39,330 bases of DNA, taken from positions 1 through 39,330 of the IMG/VR virus record IMGVR_UViG_3300027833_000106; one strand, 5' to 3'. The DNA is from a virus. A program made the position numbers and the translations under genes. Under the pieces are notes generated by a model that saw nothing but the letters and a program-made list of their open reading frames with translations, searched no databases and was not told the DNA's origin. How positions within the stretch are numbered: the first letter of the stretch is position 1; each line of letters begins with the position of its first letter. Shown here piece by piece: positions 5,878-14,035 of the stretch.

Positions 5878-6045
5878 ATGAATTGTATAAATACATGCTG
5901 CGTTACATGTGGCACTAACTTCATACACTATCGTAGTAAAATACACTTTTATGCACCACAAAGTGTCCACTTGCGGCACTTTATGCGGCACTCAACCCAT
6001 TATGGAGAACAATATGGCAACCTTAGAAGATCAACTAGCACTTGA
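5878..6045 (+). CDS. Possible 55-residue cysteine-rich protein
   Basis: An open frame starting MNCINTCCVTCGTNFIHYRS, with four cysteines within the first 11 residues. GGGAG (5864-5868) lies 9 bases upstream of the ATG. It runs through the right-arm att repeats and overlaps the polymerase start at 6014. The ribosome-binding site is good, but the frame may be accidental, as the DNA is already explained by att repeats. Confidence 0.3.
   Translation: MNCINTCCVTCGTNFIHYRSKIHFYAPQSVHLRHFMRHSTHYGEQYGNLRRSTST
5908..5991 (+). promoter_or_regulatory. Right integrase arm-type repeats (attP, P' arm)
   Basis: TGTGGCAC (5908-5915), TGCGGCAC (5972-5979) and TGCGGCAC (5984-5991) repeat the octamer seen on the left of the tRNA. 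The last two are spaced 12 bp, as on the left. A reverse copy, read as TGTGGTGC on the minus strand, lies at 5953-5960. Confidence 0.6.
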
Positions 6046-6790
6046 GTTACAGATGTGCCAAGCAGGAGAAGAAAGATACGACAAGCAGGTGACTGCACTA
6101 GCTGATAAGGGTGTGGAGAGCCGAGCGCAACACGGTAAGGCCATCATTGGCAATGTACTCGGCCCGTTATCAAAAGCTATAGCAGAATTCTGTACGGGTG
6201 AGACTTCATCTAATCGGAGTGTTGCCTATGGTAAGATCAAGCACCTTAACGCTGACCGTCTTGCTGTCTTAGCCCTGTTAGGTGCTATTGATAAGATCAG
6301 CCAGCGTGTACCACTAATGGCCGTAGCAAGGACTGTGGGCCTGTACATTGAGGATCAAGATAGGATCGAGAAGTGGCTGGGTGCAGACAAGGAGGTGGCC
6401 GCTACCATTCTTAAAATGGCGGCAGAAAAATCTACCTACAGACACAGGCGGTCAGGTGTCATTCATAAGATGAATAATGATGGGTACTACGAAACCTCGT
6501 GGACTAATGACGAGCGTATCCATGTAGGTTTGAAGATGATTGACCTGATCATTACCCATACAGGTGTACTAGAATTGGTACGTGTCAGGACATCTCGAAC
6601 CAAGACCACAACATACCTTGTTGCACAGGATGTAACACTGGATTGGATCAAGGGTTTCCATGCGTCCCATAGAAGTGCGCGTCCCCGTTACGCCCCTTGT
6701 CTCATACCACCTAAGAAGTGGGAAGGGTTGTTCGGGGGTGGCTACTACATAGACGCACTTAATAATTTACCCCTAGTGAGGATGCACTAA
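6014..6790 (+). CDS. Phage RNA polymerase, N-terminal subunit (split gene)
   Basis: A 258-residue protein matching only the N-terminal domain of T7-type single-subunit RNA polymerase. Recognisable T7 landmarks are LEDQLALELQMCQAGEERYDKQ (T7: REQLALEHESYEMGEARFRK), WTNDERIHVGLKMIDLIITHTG, YAPCLIPPKKWEGLFGGGYY and the end LPLVRMH (T7: LALVRTH). This region carries the promoter-binding and intercalating-hairpin elements. The start at 6014 follows GGAG (6004-6007). An upstream extension to 5909 would run through att repeats. It stops with TAA overlapping the ATG of the catalytic half, so the polymerase is made as two coupled polypeptides. Confidence 0.9.
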   Translation: MATLEDQLALELQMCQAGEERYDKQVTALADKGVESRAQHGKAIIGNVLGPLSKAIAEFCTGETSSNRSVAYGKIKHLNADRLAVLALLGAIDKISQRVPLMAVARTVGLYIEDQDRIEKWLGADKEVAATILKMAAEKSTYRHRRSGVIHKMNNDGYYETSWTNDERIHVGLKMIDLIITHTGVLELVRVRTSRTKTTTYLVAQDVTLDWIKGFHASHRSARPRYAPCLIPPKKWEGLFGGGYYIDALNNLPLVRMH

Positions 6791-8466
6791 TGAGAAAGAG
6801 AACCACTGAGTATTTTCTTGAGTTAGAGAAGTGTGATATGAGCCAAGAGTTGAAGTGTGTGAATGCACTACAGGACACACCTTGGCAGATCAACAGACAT
6901 GTGTTGGCTGTACTACGTCAGGCGTGGGACAGTGGACAGACATGGGGTGGCTTACCAGCAAGGGATAATCTACCGCTGCCTGAGTACCCTTTTAGCTGTG
7001 AACCCAGCGAGTTAACACCAGCGCAACAGGTTGAGTTTAAAGAGTTCAGAAAGAAACGAGGGGCGGTACACGCTCACAATAATACGACAATGAGTTTACG
7101 TATTCTGATCGAGCGTACCATTCAGATTGCGGAGCAGTATGAGAAAGAGACGGAGTTCTTTTATGTCTGGCAGTTAGACTTCCGGTCACGTAAGTACCCT
7201 ATGGAATCCTTCCTGTCACCGCAGACGGGTGATGCAGGTAAGGCACTACTCACCTTTGCGTATGGTGTAGCGATAACCTGTGCAGATGATGCCAAGTGGT
7301 TAGCCATACAAGGTGCGAATGTCTACGGCAACGATAAGATCACCCTAGAGGAACGCGAATTGTTTGCGTACATGAATACGGAGTTGGCTCAAGCTGTAGC
7401 TGACGATCCCTTCAGTGAGACTATCTGGCTGGAGGCTGATAAGCCGTGGCAGTTCTTAGCATGGTGTTACGAGTGGGCGGGTTACACTAGGGCCAGAGAT
7501 GCGGGTGAAGAGTATCTCACCACACTACCTTGCTCTGCTGATGGCTCGTGTAACGGCTTACAACACCTGTCAGCTATCTTACGAGACAAAGAGGGAGGTA
7601 AGGCCGTGAACCTAACCAAGACTTCACTGCCGCAGGACATCTACGCTGATGTCGCTATGAAAGCAATGGCCCGTATCCGTAAGGATGCTGAAGACATCTC
7701 TAATACAATGGCCCAGCAGTGCCTGAAGTTTGGCATCACTCGTAAGGAGACTAAGAGGTCAGTGATGATCGTGCCGTATAGCGGTACACGATACGCCTGT
7801 CGGGATTACGTCATGGAAGCACTGAAGGAACGGGTGAAGAAGCAGGGCCATAACCCTTGGGGTGATGATCTGTACTTAGCTGCCAACTACATGTCAGGAC
7901 ACATCTGGGATGCGATCAGCGATAGTATCAGTTCGGCCCGTATTGTTATGGACTACATCAGGTCAGTAGCAGAGGTATACGCCAAGAACAAGCAGGTCAT
8001 GCAGTGGTATACACCAACAGGCATGTTGATCTGGCAATGCTACAGTGACATGAACAAACGTAGGATCAAGACATCCATCAACGGTTCGGTTGTTAAACTC
8101 AACTACCACAGTCAGATAGACGATACTGTAAACCGTTCTAAGACGTTATCGGGTGCATCCCCTAACATGATCCACAGTTTAGATGCGGCTGCTCTAACCA
8201 TGACTGTGAACCGCTGTACGGATGTAGGCATCAGGGACTTTAGTATGGTGCATGACAGCTACGGCACTCAGTCACCCTACATGCCACAGATGGTCAACAT
8301 TATCCGTGAAAGTTTCGTGGATATGTATGAAGAGAACGATGTCCTGCAACAATTATACGAACATGCCGTCAAGGTTTTACCTGATGGTGTAGAAATTCCC
8401 AAGCCACCGGAGAAAGGTGACTTGAGTTTACAAGAGGTGCTGCAATCTGAGTACTTCTTTTCCTAA
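6790..8466 (+). CDS. Phage RNA polymerase, catalytic subunit (split gene)
   Basis: A 558-residue protein that resumes exactly where the upstream gene stops when compared with T7 RNA polymerase, giving about 816 residues together versus 883. All catalytic residues are present: D251 (SADGSCNGLQH, T7 D537), K322 and Y330 (TKRSVMIVPYS, T7 K631 and Y639), H462 (IHSLDAA, T7 H784) and D489 (MVHDSYGT, T7 D812). It ends in the hydrophobic foot SEYFFS. The motif after Y330 is SG rather than T7 GS. Its own ribosome-binding site GAGG (6778-6781) lies 8 bases before the ATG. It is expected to work as a heterodimer, like N4 RNA polymerase II, and to read the motif found at 8463, 16554 and 38681. Confidence 0.93.
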   Translation: MRKRTTEYFLELEKCDMSQELKCVNALQDTPWQINRHVLAVLRQAWDSGQTWGGLPARDNLPLPEYPFSCEPSELTPAQQVEFKEFRKKRGAVHAHNNTTMSLRILIERTIQIAEQYEKETEFFYVWQLDFRSRKYPMESFLSPQTGDAGKALLTFAYGVAITCADDAKWLAIQGANVYGNDKITLEERELFAYMNTELAQAVADDPFSETIWLEADKPWQFLAWCYEWAGYTRARDAGEEYLTTLPCSADGSCNGLQHLSAILRDKEGGKAVNLTKTSLPQDIYADVAMKAMARIRKDAEDISNTMAQQCLKFGITRKETKRSVMIVPYSGTRYACRDYVMEALKERVKKQGHNPWGDDLYLAANYMSGHIWDAISDSISSARIVMDYIRSVAEVYAKNKQVMQWYTPTGMLIWQCYSDMNKRRIKTSINGSVVKLNYHSQIDDTVNRSKTLSGASPNMIHSLDAAALTMTVNRCTDVGIRDFSMVHDSYGTQSPYMPQMVNIIRESFVDMYEENDVLQQLYEHAVKVLPDGVEIPKPPEKGDLSLQEVLQSEYFFS

Positions 8467-8476
8467 TGGCCCCCTA
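8463..8476 (+). promoter_or_regulatory. Putative phage RNA polymerase promoter, copy 1
   Basis: CTAATGGCCCCCTA, overlapping the polymerase stop codon and upstream of the SSB gene. Fifteen bases (TCCTAATGGCCCCCT) are identical to the copy at 16552. Its layout resembles, from memory, the promoter reported for cyanophage Syn5 polymerase (ATTGGGCACCCGTAA). Confidence 0.6.
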
Positions 8477-8523
8477 GTGCAGTAAGGGCTGAAAAACTTA
8501 AACAACAGAAAGAGACTATTAAT

Positions 8524-9162
8524 ATGGCTAGACAAGATTTTGAAAGAATGAACATTAAAGGTAAGGCGATGTGGTGTAAGGTGCTAGAGCCTGACACTAA
8601 GTTTAATCCCGATGGGGACTACTCCACTGACATCCTGCTACAAGAAGCAGATGCTGCACCGATATGTGAGAAGCTAGATAATGCAATTCAATCTGCATTT
8701 GACAATGCGATCAAGGACTCCCCTAAGTTAAAGAATGTCCTGTCCACATCCTCACCGTACCAGACTGTCTACGATAATGAGACAGGCGATCCTACTGGTG
8801 AGATCAAGTTCAAGGCTAAACTAAAGGCTATATGGAGAGCCAGAGATGGCCGCTTTGGTGAACAACGTCCAGTAGTAGTGGATAGCAAGTTAAATCCACT
8901 GGACAAGCACGTTGCCATTGGTAATGGATCGGACATCAATGTGAACGTAGAGGTTGTACCTTACGTTATGCAGTCTACTAAGTCAGTCGGTGCAAGTCTG
9001 CGACTGAAGGGCATACAAGTCGTTAACCTCGTTGAGTACGGTAACAACGCCTCAATGTTTGGTGAAGTGGATGGTGGCTTTGAAGCACCCCCAGCACCAG
9101 TGAATGACTCGATTCCTTTTGAAGTGGAGAGCAGTGATGACAGCGACCAAGGGGACTTTTGA
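8524..9162 (+). CDS. Single-stranded DNA-binding protein, T7 gp2.5-like
   Basis: A 212-residue protein with an OB-fold type core (MNIKGKAMWCKVLEPDTKFN; GEIKFKAKLKAIW; VGASLRLKGIQVVNLVEYG) and a very acidic C-terminal tail ending SSDDSDQGDF. The acidic tail with a terminal phenylalanine is the feature by which T7 gp2.5 contacts DNA polymerase and primase-helicase. It is the first gene after the putative phage promoter. Its 3' end overlaps the endonuclease gene by 26 bases. Confidence 0.85.
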   Translation: MARQDFERMNIKGKAMWCKVLEPDTKFNPDGDYSTDILLQEADAAPICEKLDNAIQSAFDNAIKDSPKLKNVLSTSSPYQTVYDNETGDPTGEIKFKAKLKAIWRARDGRFGEQRPVVVDSKLNPLDKHVAIGNGSDINVNVEVVPYVMQSTKSVGASLRLKGIQVVNLVEYGNNASMFGEVDGGFEAPPAPVNDSIPFEVESSDDSDQGDF

Positions 9163-9505
9163 GGCGAGGGTGGTTAGTGATTTGAATAGCCGCAGTATCT
9201 CGTTTGAATATGAACCAGACAAGTTGCCATACACAGTTCAACGGAACTACATCCCTGATCTTCGGATCGGGGAGATGTATGTCGAGGTCAAGGGTTACTT
9301 CCGACAGGAAGCACAGCGAAAGATGCGTAACGTCAAAGAGCAACACCCAGAAAAGGACATACGGTTTCTATTTCAGAGATTGGACAGTCCAGTACAAGGC
9401 GCAAAGAAGCGCAAAGACGGCACGAAGATGACTTGTGCTGAATGGGCAGAGCGTAACAACTTTATGTACGCAGAAAAGGAGATACCTGATGACTGGATCA
9501 ACTGA
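9137..9505 (+). CDS. Endonuclease I, Holliday junction resolvase (T7 gp3-like)
   Basis: A 122-residue protein with the full active site of T7 endonuclease I: E9 (FEARV), D41 (YIPDLRI) and E50-x-K52 (VEVKG). EQHPEKDIRFLF also matches T7 EQHPELDIRIVF. It resolves branched replication intermediates and breaks down host DNA. The ATG at 9137, inside the SSB gene, has GGAG at 9126-9129. It overlaps the primase-helicase start by 17 bases. Confidence 0.92.
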   Translation: MTATKGTFEARVVSDLNSRSISFEYEPDKLPYTVQRNYIPDLRIGEMYVEVKGYFRQEAQRKMRNVKEQHPEKDIRFLFQRLDSPVQGAKKRKDGTKMTCAEWAERNNFMYAEKEIPDDWIN

Positions 9506-11111
9506 GGAAACTACCAGTGAGTTTTTATATCATGAATCTTGTGAAAAATGCGGCAGTTCTGATGCTAAAAGTGTTTATGATGATGGTCATTCCTATTGTT
9601 TTAGCTGCACTGATCACCAAATGGGAACTGACACAGGCACACCAAAGTTACAAGCAGTCCCCAACACACCAAAGGCTGACTTGTTGGTGGGCGATGCTAT
9701 CGCATTGGGTAAGCGTAAGATTAATCAAGCCACTGCTAAGTTTTGGAATTACCAAGTGGGAGAATTTAAAGGATCACCTGTCCAGATAGCCAACTACAAG
9801 GACAAGACAGGGCAGGTAGTATCACAGAAGATACGGTTCCCGAACAAAGACTTTCTTAGTTTAGGAGAGCATAAGAAAGCACAGCTATATGGACAGTGGC
9901 TGTGGAGAGACAAAGGGAAGATGGTCTGTGTGGTGGAGGGGGAGTTGGACGCTCTCTCTCTGTCACAAGCCTTCGACAATAAGTGGCCTGTAGTGTCACT
10001 AAAGAATGGAGCAGCCTCCGCTAAAAAAGATATTGCGGCAAGTTGTGAGTGGCTGGAGCAGTACGAGTCAGTGATACTCATGTTTGACAACGACAAAGTT
10101 GGACAGCAAGCGGCTATAGATGCCGCCTCCGTTCTCTCACCATCGAAAGCTAAGATCGCAAAGCTACCGTTGAAGGATGCGTCTGAGATGCTTCAGGCAG
10201 GTAGAGTGAAAGAACTGATAGATGCAGTGTGGGCGGCTAGAGCATTTCGCCCAGACGGTATACTGGATGGGGCTGACCTTTGGGATGTGGTTACTGAGGT
10301 ACAAGATGTAGAGAGTGTGCCGTATCCATACCAAGGTCTGAATGATGTCACTAAAGGTTGTAGGCGTGGAGAGATCACGACTATTACAGCAGGTAGTGGT
10401 ATCGGAAAATCACAGTTAGTCCGTGAATTTGCGGCTAACTTGGTTAGACAGGGAGAGACGGTGGGTTACATAGCCCTTGAAGAGTCCGTCAAACGAACTG
10501 GGTTGGGTTTGATGTCCATTGAAGCAAACCAGCCTTTACACTTAGGAACAGATAATATTACTAAAGAGGAACTAAAACGTGCTTTCGATAATACCCTCGG
10601 TACTGGTCAAGTATTTTTGTATGACCATTGGGGTTCAACTGACAGCGATAATCTTCTCTCTAAAATACGATACTTGGTTCGCGGATGCTCTTGCAATTGG
10701 ATCGTGCTTGATCACCTTTCCATTGTTGTATCTGGTATGGGAGACGGCGATGAGAGGCGTTTAATTGACAACACCATGACCAAACTGCGGTCACTCACTG
10801 AAGAGTTAAACTGCGGGATGTTATTGGTAAGTCATTTGAAACGTCCGTCAGGCGACAAAGGCCATGAAAACGGGGCAGAAACATCTCTGTCCCAACTTCG
10901 AGGATCAGCAGCTATCGGACAGCTAAGTGATATTTGTATGTCTCTAGAACGGAATCAACAGGCAGCTAAAGGTGCTGACATTACAACAGTACGAGTACTA
11001 AAGAACCGCTGGTCAGGGGAAACGGGCATTGCCTGTCACCTTGAGTATGACAGGGACACTGGACGTATGACTGAGGTGGCCGAACCACAAGAAGCAGAGG
11101 AGATGTTCTGA
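9489..11111 (+). CDS. Primase-helicase (T7 gp4-like)
   Basis: A 540-residue bifunctional protein. An N-terminal zinc-binding site (C18, C21, C37, C40) is followed by a TOPRIM primase domain with E150 (VVEGELDAL) and D200/D202 (MFDNDKVG). The RecA-type helicase has Walker A AGSGIGKS (301-308), Walker B IVLDH (D408), LVSHLKR, and a likely arginine finger in KNRWSGETG (R507). T7 gp4 is 566 residues. The ATG at 9489 has GGAG at 9478-9481. An upstream extension would overlap the endonuclease gene much further. Confidence 0.95.
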   Translation: MTGSTEETTSEFLYHESCEKCGSSDAKSVYDDGHSYCFSCTDHQMGTDTGTPKLQAVPNTPKADLLVGDAIALGKRKINQATAKFWNYQVGEFKGSPVQIANYKDKTGQVVSQKIRFPNKDFLSLGEHKKAQLYGQWLWRDKGKMVCVVEGELDALSLSQAFDNKWPVVSLKNGAASAKKDIAASCEWLEQYESVILMFDNDKVGQQAAIDAASVLSPSKAKIAKLPLKDASEMLQAGRVKELIDAVWAARAFRPDGILDGADLWDVVTEVQDVESVPYPYQGLNDVTKGCRRGEITTITAGSGIGKSQLVREFAANLVRQGETVGYIALEESVKRTGLGLMSIEANQPLHLGTDNITKEELKRAFDNTLGTGQVFLYDHWGSTDSDNLLSKIRYLVRGCSCNWIVLDHLSIVVSGMGDGDERRLIDNTMTKLRSLTEELNCGMLLVSHLKRPSGDKGHENGAETSLSQLRGSAAIGQLSDICMSLERNQQAAKGADITTVRVLKNRWSGETGIACHLEYDRDTGRMTEVAEPQEAEEMF

Positions 11112-11272
11112 TGGCACTACTAACTGAAGGCCAATTACGGACGATGTACATTAAGCACATGATTTCACTGTACATCTTAGAGATGGAAGAGAACTTTGAC
11201 TTGGGTGACTACCCTACCTACGAGGACTTCTTGATTATGTACAAAGAGGAAATGCAAGTTGCACCAAACTAA
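11111..11272 (+). CDS. 53-residue protein, unknown
   Basis: A small acidic helical protein (MALLTEGQLRTMYIKHMISL..., ending EEMQVAPN). The ATG at 11111 overlaps the primase-helicase TGA. It lies between helicase and DNA polymerase and keeps the operon spacing. A GAGG (11284-11287) follows for the next gene. No family is recognised. A replication accessory role is only inferred from place. Confidence 0.6.
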   Translation: MALLTEGQLRTMYIKHMISLYILEMEENFDLGDYPTYEDFLIMYKEEMQVAPN

Positions 11273-11293
11273 TCACTCCAACGAGAGGATGTT

Positions 11294-13009
11294 ATGAGAT
11301 TACTATTTGATATAGAGGCCGATGGCCTATTGAAAGAAGCTACGAAGGTGTGGTGTCTGGTCATACGTGACTTAGATACAGGCAAGGTATCGGCTTACGA
11401 TCCCTTCACACTGGACGCTGGCTTACAACACTTAGGTGAAGCAGATGTTCTTGTCGGACATAATATAATCGACTACGACTTGCGCCTGCTGGAGAAACTC
11501 CACGGGTTCAGAACCAACGCTACCCTAGAGGATACTCTAGTATGGTCACGGACAATCTTCCCTGATCTACGAGAGCAGGACTTAAAACGTCTTAACGCTA
11601 ATAAGGTAATGATCGGTAGCCATGCACTCAAGGCTTGGGGGATACGCCTAGCGTGTCACAAGGGAGAGTTTGGTCAGGACGATGGTGCATGGGAACGGTA
11701 CTCCCCAGAGATGTTGGAGTATTGCAAGCAAGACGTAGAGGTAAACTTTAAACTGTATGGAAACCTATGTAAGAAGATAGCGGAATGGAAACCGTGGACT
11801 GAAGTACTGAAGTTTGAGACAGAGGTACACCGACTGCTACAGGATCAAACCACTAGGGGTTTTCCGTTTGACGTTGCCAAGGCTGAAAAGCTGTACAGCG
11901 AACTGGCGGGAGAGAAGGCTGAACTAGAGCAGTCACTAGTGTCAAACATTGAGCCTACGATTGTGCAGTTAAAGACCAAGGAGAAGGTGATACCTTTTAA
12001 CCCTGCATCCAGACAGCAGATTGCAGATCGACTAATGAAGCGAGGGTGGGTTCCAGAAGCATTCACCCCATCAGGTGAGCCTAAAGTTGACGAGCAGGTA
12101 CTTAGTAAGATTGAGTTACCTGAAGCTAAACAACTGTGCAGGTTCTTATTACTAAACAAACGTATAGGCCAACTAGCTACAGGTAAACAGGCGTGGCTTA
12201 AAGTACAAACCGAAGGCCATGTACACGGTAGGGTCAACCACATGGGGGCAGTGACATCTAGGTGTACACACTCTGATCCTAACGTGGCCCAAGTACCCTC
12301 ACTCAGTGCAGAGTACGGTCAGGAATGCCGTGAGTTGTTTCACGCCCCTGCTGGTTATGTACTGCTAGGTGCTGATGCGTCTGGGTTAGAACTTAGATGC
12401 CTTGCGGCTTACATGAAACCTTTTGACAACGGTAATTACGTAGAGGAAATATTAAACGGTGACATCCACACGAAGAACCAACATGCGGCAGGGCTTACAA
12501 CGCGCCCTCAATCTAAGACGTTCATTTATGCTTTTCTCTTCGGAGCCGGTGATGAAAAAATCGGAAGTATTATCGGAGGAAGCAAAAGTGACGGCAAAAA
12601 AATTAAGGCCCGTTTCCTAAAGCAGACTCCCGCACTCAAGATACTACGTGAGAAGGTTAGCGAGAAGGCTGCTGGCGGTTACATTAAAGGGATTGATGGG
12701 AGACGCATACCTATACGTCACCCCCATGCTGCATTGAACACACTACTGCAAAGCTGCGGTGCTGTGATCTGTAAGAAGTGGTACGTGGAAATTCACAAGA
12801 TGTTTAGACAAGCAGGTTTAACAGAGAACGATGCCCGTGTAGTGGCATTCGTACATGACGAGGTTCAGATTGTCGTGCGTAACGGAATGGAGGAACAAGT
12901 AGGTGAAATTACCTTACAAGCAATTCGAAATGTGGAACGACAACTCAACTTTGGGTGCAGACTTGACGCAGAGTACAACACTGGACAAAGCTGGGCGGCA
13001 ACCCACTGA
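11294..13009 (+). CDS. DNA polymerase, family A (T7 gp5-like)
   Basis: A 571-residue polymerase with a 3'-5' exonuclease domain (D6 and E8 in LFDIEADG; NIIDYDLRLL; D147 in YCKQDVEV) and palm motifs A (GADASGLELRCLA, D361), B (RPQSKTFIYAFLFGAG) and C (VHDEVQ, D522). It is 133 residues shorter than T7 gp5. Most of the loss falls before PFNPASRQQIADRL, where T7 carries its thioredoxin-binding loop. Only about 18 residues fill that place here, so processivity probably does not depend on host thioredoxin in the T7 way. The 3' end overlaps the next gene. Confidence 0.95.
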   Translation: MRLLFDIEADGLLKEATKVWCLVIRDLDTGKVSAYDPFTLDAGLQHLGEADVLVGHNIIDYDLRLLEKLHGFRTNATLEDTLVWSRTIFPDLREQDLKRLNANKVMIGSHALKAWGIRLACHKGEFGQDDGAWERYSPEMLEYCKQDVEVNFKLYGNLCKKIAEWKPWTEVLKFETEVHRLLQDQTTRGFPFDVAKAEKLYSELAGEKAELEQSLVSNIEPTIVQLKTKEKVIPFNPASRQQIADRLMKRGWVPEAFTPSGEPKVDEQVLSKIELPEAKQLCRFLLLNKRIGQLATGKQAWLKVQTEGHVHGRVNHMGAVTSRCTHSDPNVAQVPSLSAEYGQECRELFHAPAGYVLLGADASGLELRCLAAYMKPFDNGNYVEEILNGDIHTKNQHAAGLTTRPQSKTFIYAFLFGAGDEKIGSIIGGSKSDGKKIKARFLKQTPALKILREKVSEKAAGGYIKGIDGRRIPIRHPHAALNTLLQSCGAVICKKWYVEIHKMFRQAGLTENDARVVAFVHDEVQIVVRNGMEEQVGEITLQAIRNVERQLNFGCRLDAEYNTGQSWAATH

Positions 13010-13313
13010 TGATGGTAACAGGGTTGGTGACATTGCTGAGTTCTATGCTGTCACATACCTGTGGGATCAAGGGTACGAAGTATTCCCTAATGCAGGATGC
13101 ACCGGAGCCGTGGATATGATTGCTATTAAAGGTGACGAGATCAGACTGATAGATGTGAAGACGGTATCCGAAACCACTCAAGGTGGCAAGGTACTAACCG
13201 CACTCCAAAAACAGATGGGTGTGGAACTTCTGTATTTCGATTATCAAACACGCCATCTCAGTTGGGACAGACTGATGATTAAAGGCATTCAAAAAGAGAG
13301 AGAGACTATATGA
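12930..13313 (+). CDS. PD-(D/E)XK-type nuclease-like protein
   Basis: About 127 residues if the ATG at 12930 is used. The conserved part begins only at GNRVGDIAEFYAVTYLWDQG, so the true start could be a later non-ATG codon near 12963. The pattern GDIAE...GYEVFP..GCTGAVDMIAI......IDVKT fits a PD-(D/E)XK fold: E in the first helix, D in VDMIAI, then D-x-K in IDVKT. Its 5' part is nested in the end of the polymerase gene. It ends four bases into the exonuclease gene (ATGA-type overlap). It is likely a small resolvase or repair-type endonuclease. Confidence 0.65.
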   Translation: MWNDNSTLGADLTQSTTLDKAGRQPTDDGNRVGDIAEFYAVTYLWDQGYEVFPNAGCTGAVDMIAIKGDEIRLIDVKTVSETTQGGKVLTALQKQMGVELLYFDYQTRHLSWDRLMIKGIQKERETI

Positions 13314-14035
13314 ACACATTACTGATAGACGGAGACATCGTAGCGTATCGGGCGGCTACCGCCTGTGAGCAACCGATAGATTGGGGTGATGGTCACTGGA
13401 CACTACATGCCTTCGAGCATGAGGTTGAACAGAACATTGATAGCTTCATGGAGAACCTAATCAAAGATAGTAAAGTTAAGGACTGGGTGACATGTTTGAC
13501 TGGGCCTAAAAACTTCAGAAAAAATGTAGCGGCATCTTACAAGGCTAACCGTAATGATAAACGTAAACCGATGTTACTGCCCCATGCTCGTGCCTACTTG
13601 CTAAATGAGTGGAAGGGTAGGATTGACGAGAACATTGAGGCTGATGATACTTTAGGCTTACTCGCTACTAGCGGGGACGGTTACATGATCTGGTCAATCG
13701 ATAAAGATTTAATGACCATACCTGCCTACCACTTTGTAGATGGTGAGGTAAAGATCGTAGGTGAGGCTGAAGCTGACTACTGGTTCTTCTACCAGACGCT
13801 AGTGGGTGACTCCACCGATAATTATAAAGGATGTCCTAACATTGGGCCGAAGAAAGCCAAAGGCTTACTAGACGATGACTGCTCATGGGAAACGGTAGTT
13901 AAGGCTTTTGAGAATGCAGGGCTATCGGCAACGGTAGCACTAGAGCAAGCAAGGCTGGCTCGTATCTTACGGCACGGTGAATACGATTTTAATACAAAGG
14001 AGGTATCCTTATGGGAACCAAATATAAAACACTAA
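13310..14035 (+). CDS. 5'-3' exonuclease (T7 gp6-like)
   Basis: A 241-residue FEN-type nuclease. Metal-binding acids appear in LLIDGDIVAY (D7, D9), ENIEADDTLG and WSIDKDLMTI. The helix-hairpin-helix GDSTDNYKGCPNIGPKKAKG is diagnostic for this family. In T7 this enzyme removes RNA primers and degrades host DNA. The ATG overlaps the stop of the upstream gene. Its end overlaps the next gene by 25 bases. Confidence 0.92.
   Translation: MNTLLIDGDIVAYRAATACEQPIDWGDGHWTLHAFEHEVEQNIDSFMENLIKDSKVKDWVTCLTGPKNFRKNVAASYKANRNDKRKPMLLPHARAYLLNEWKGRIDENIEADDTLGLLATSGDGYMIWSIDKDLMTIPAYHFVDGEVKIVGEAEADYWFFYQTLVGDSTDNYKGCPNIGPKKAKGLLDDDCSWETVVKAFENAGLSATVALEQARLARILRHGEYDFNTKEVSLWEPNIKH

Noticed and set aside
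5909-6013. Longer N-terminus for the polymerase N-subunit
   Set aside because: The extra residues come from att repeats, do not match T7 polymerase, and the ATG at 6014 has GGAG upstream.
10579-10764. Hydrophobic 61-codon frame inside the primase-helicase gene
   Set aside because: It is in another phase of a highly conserved helicase region, with no ribosome-binding site. The hydrophobicity comes from the frame shift.
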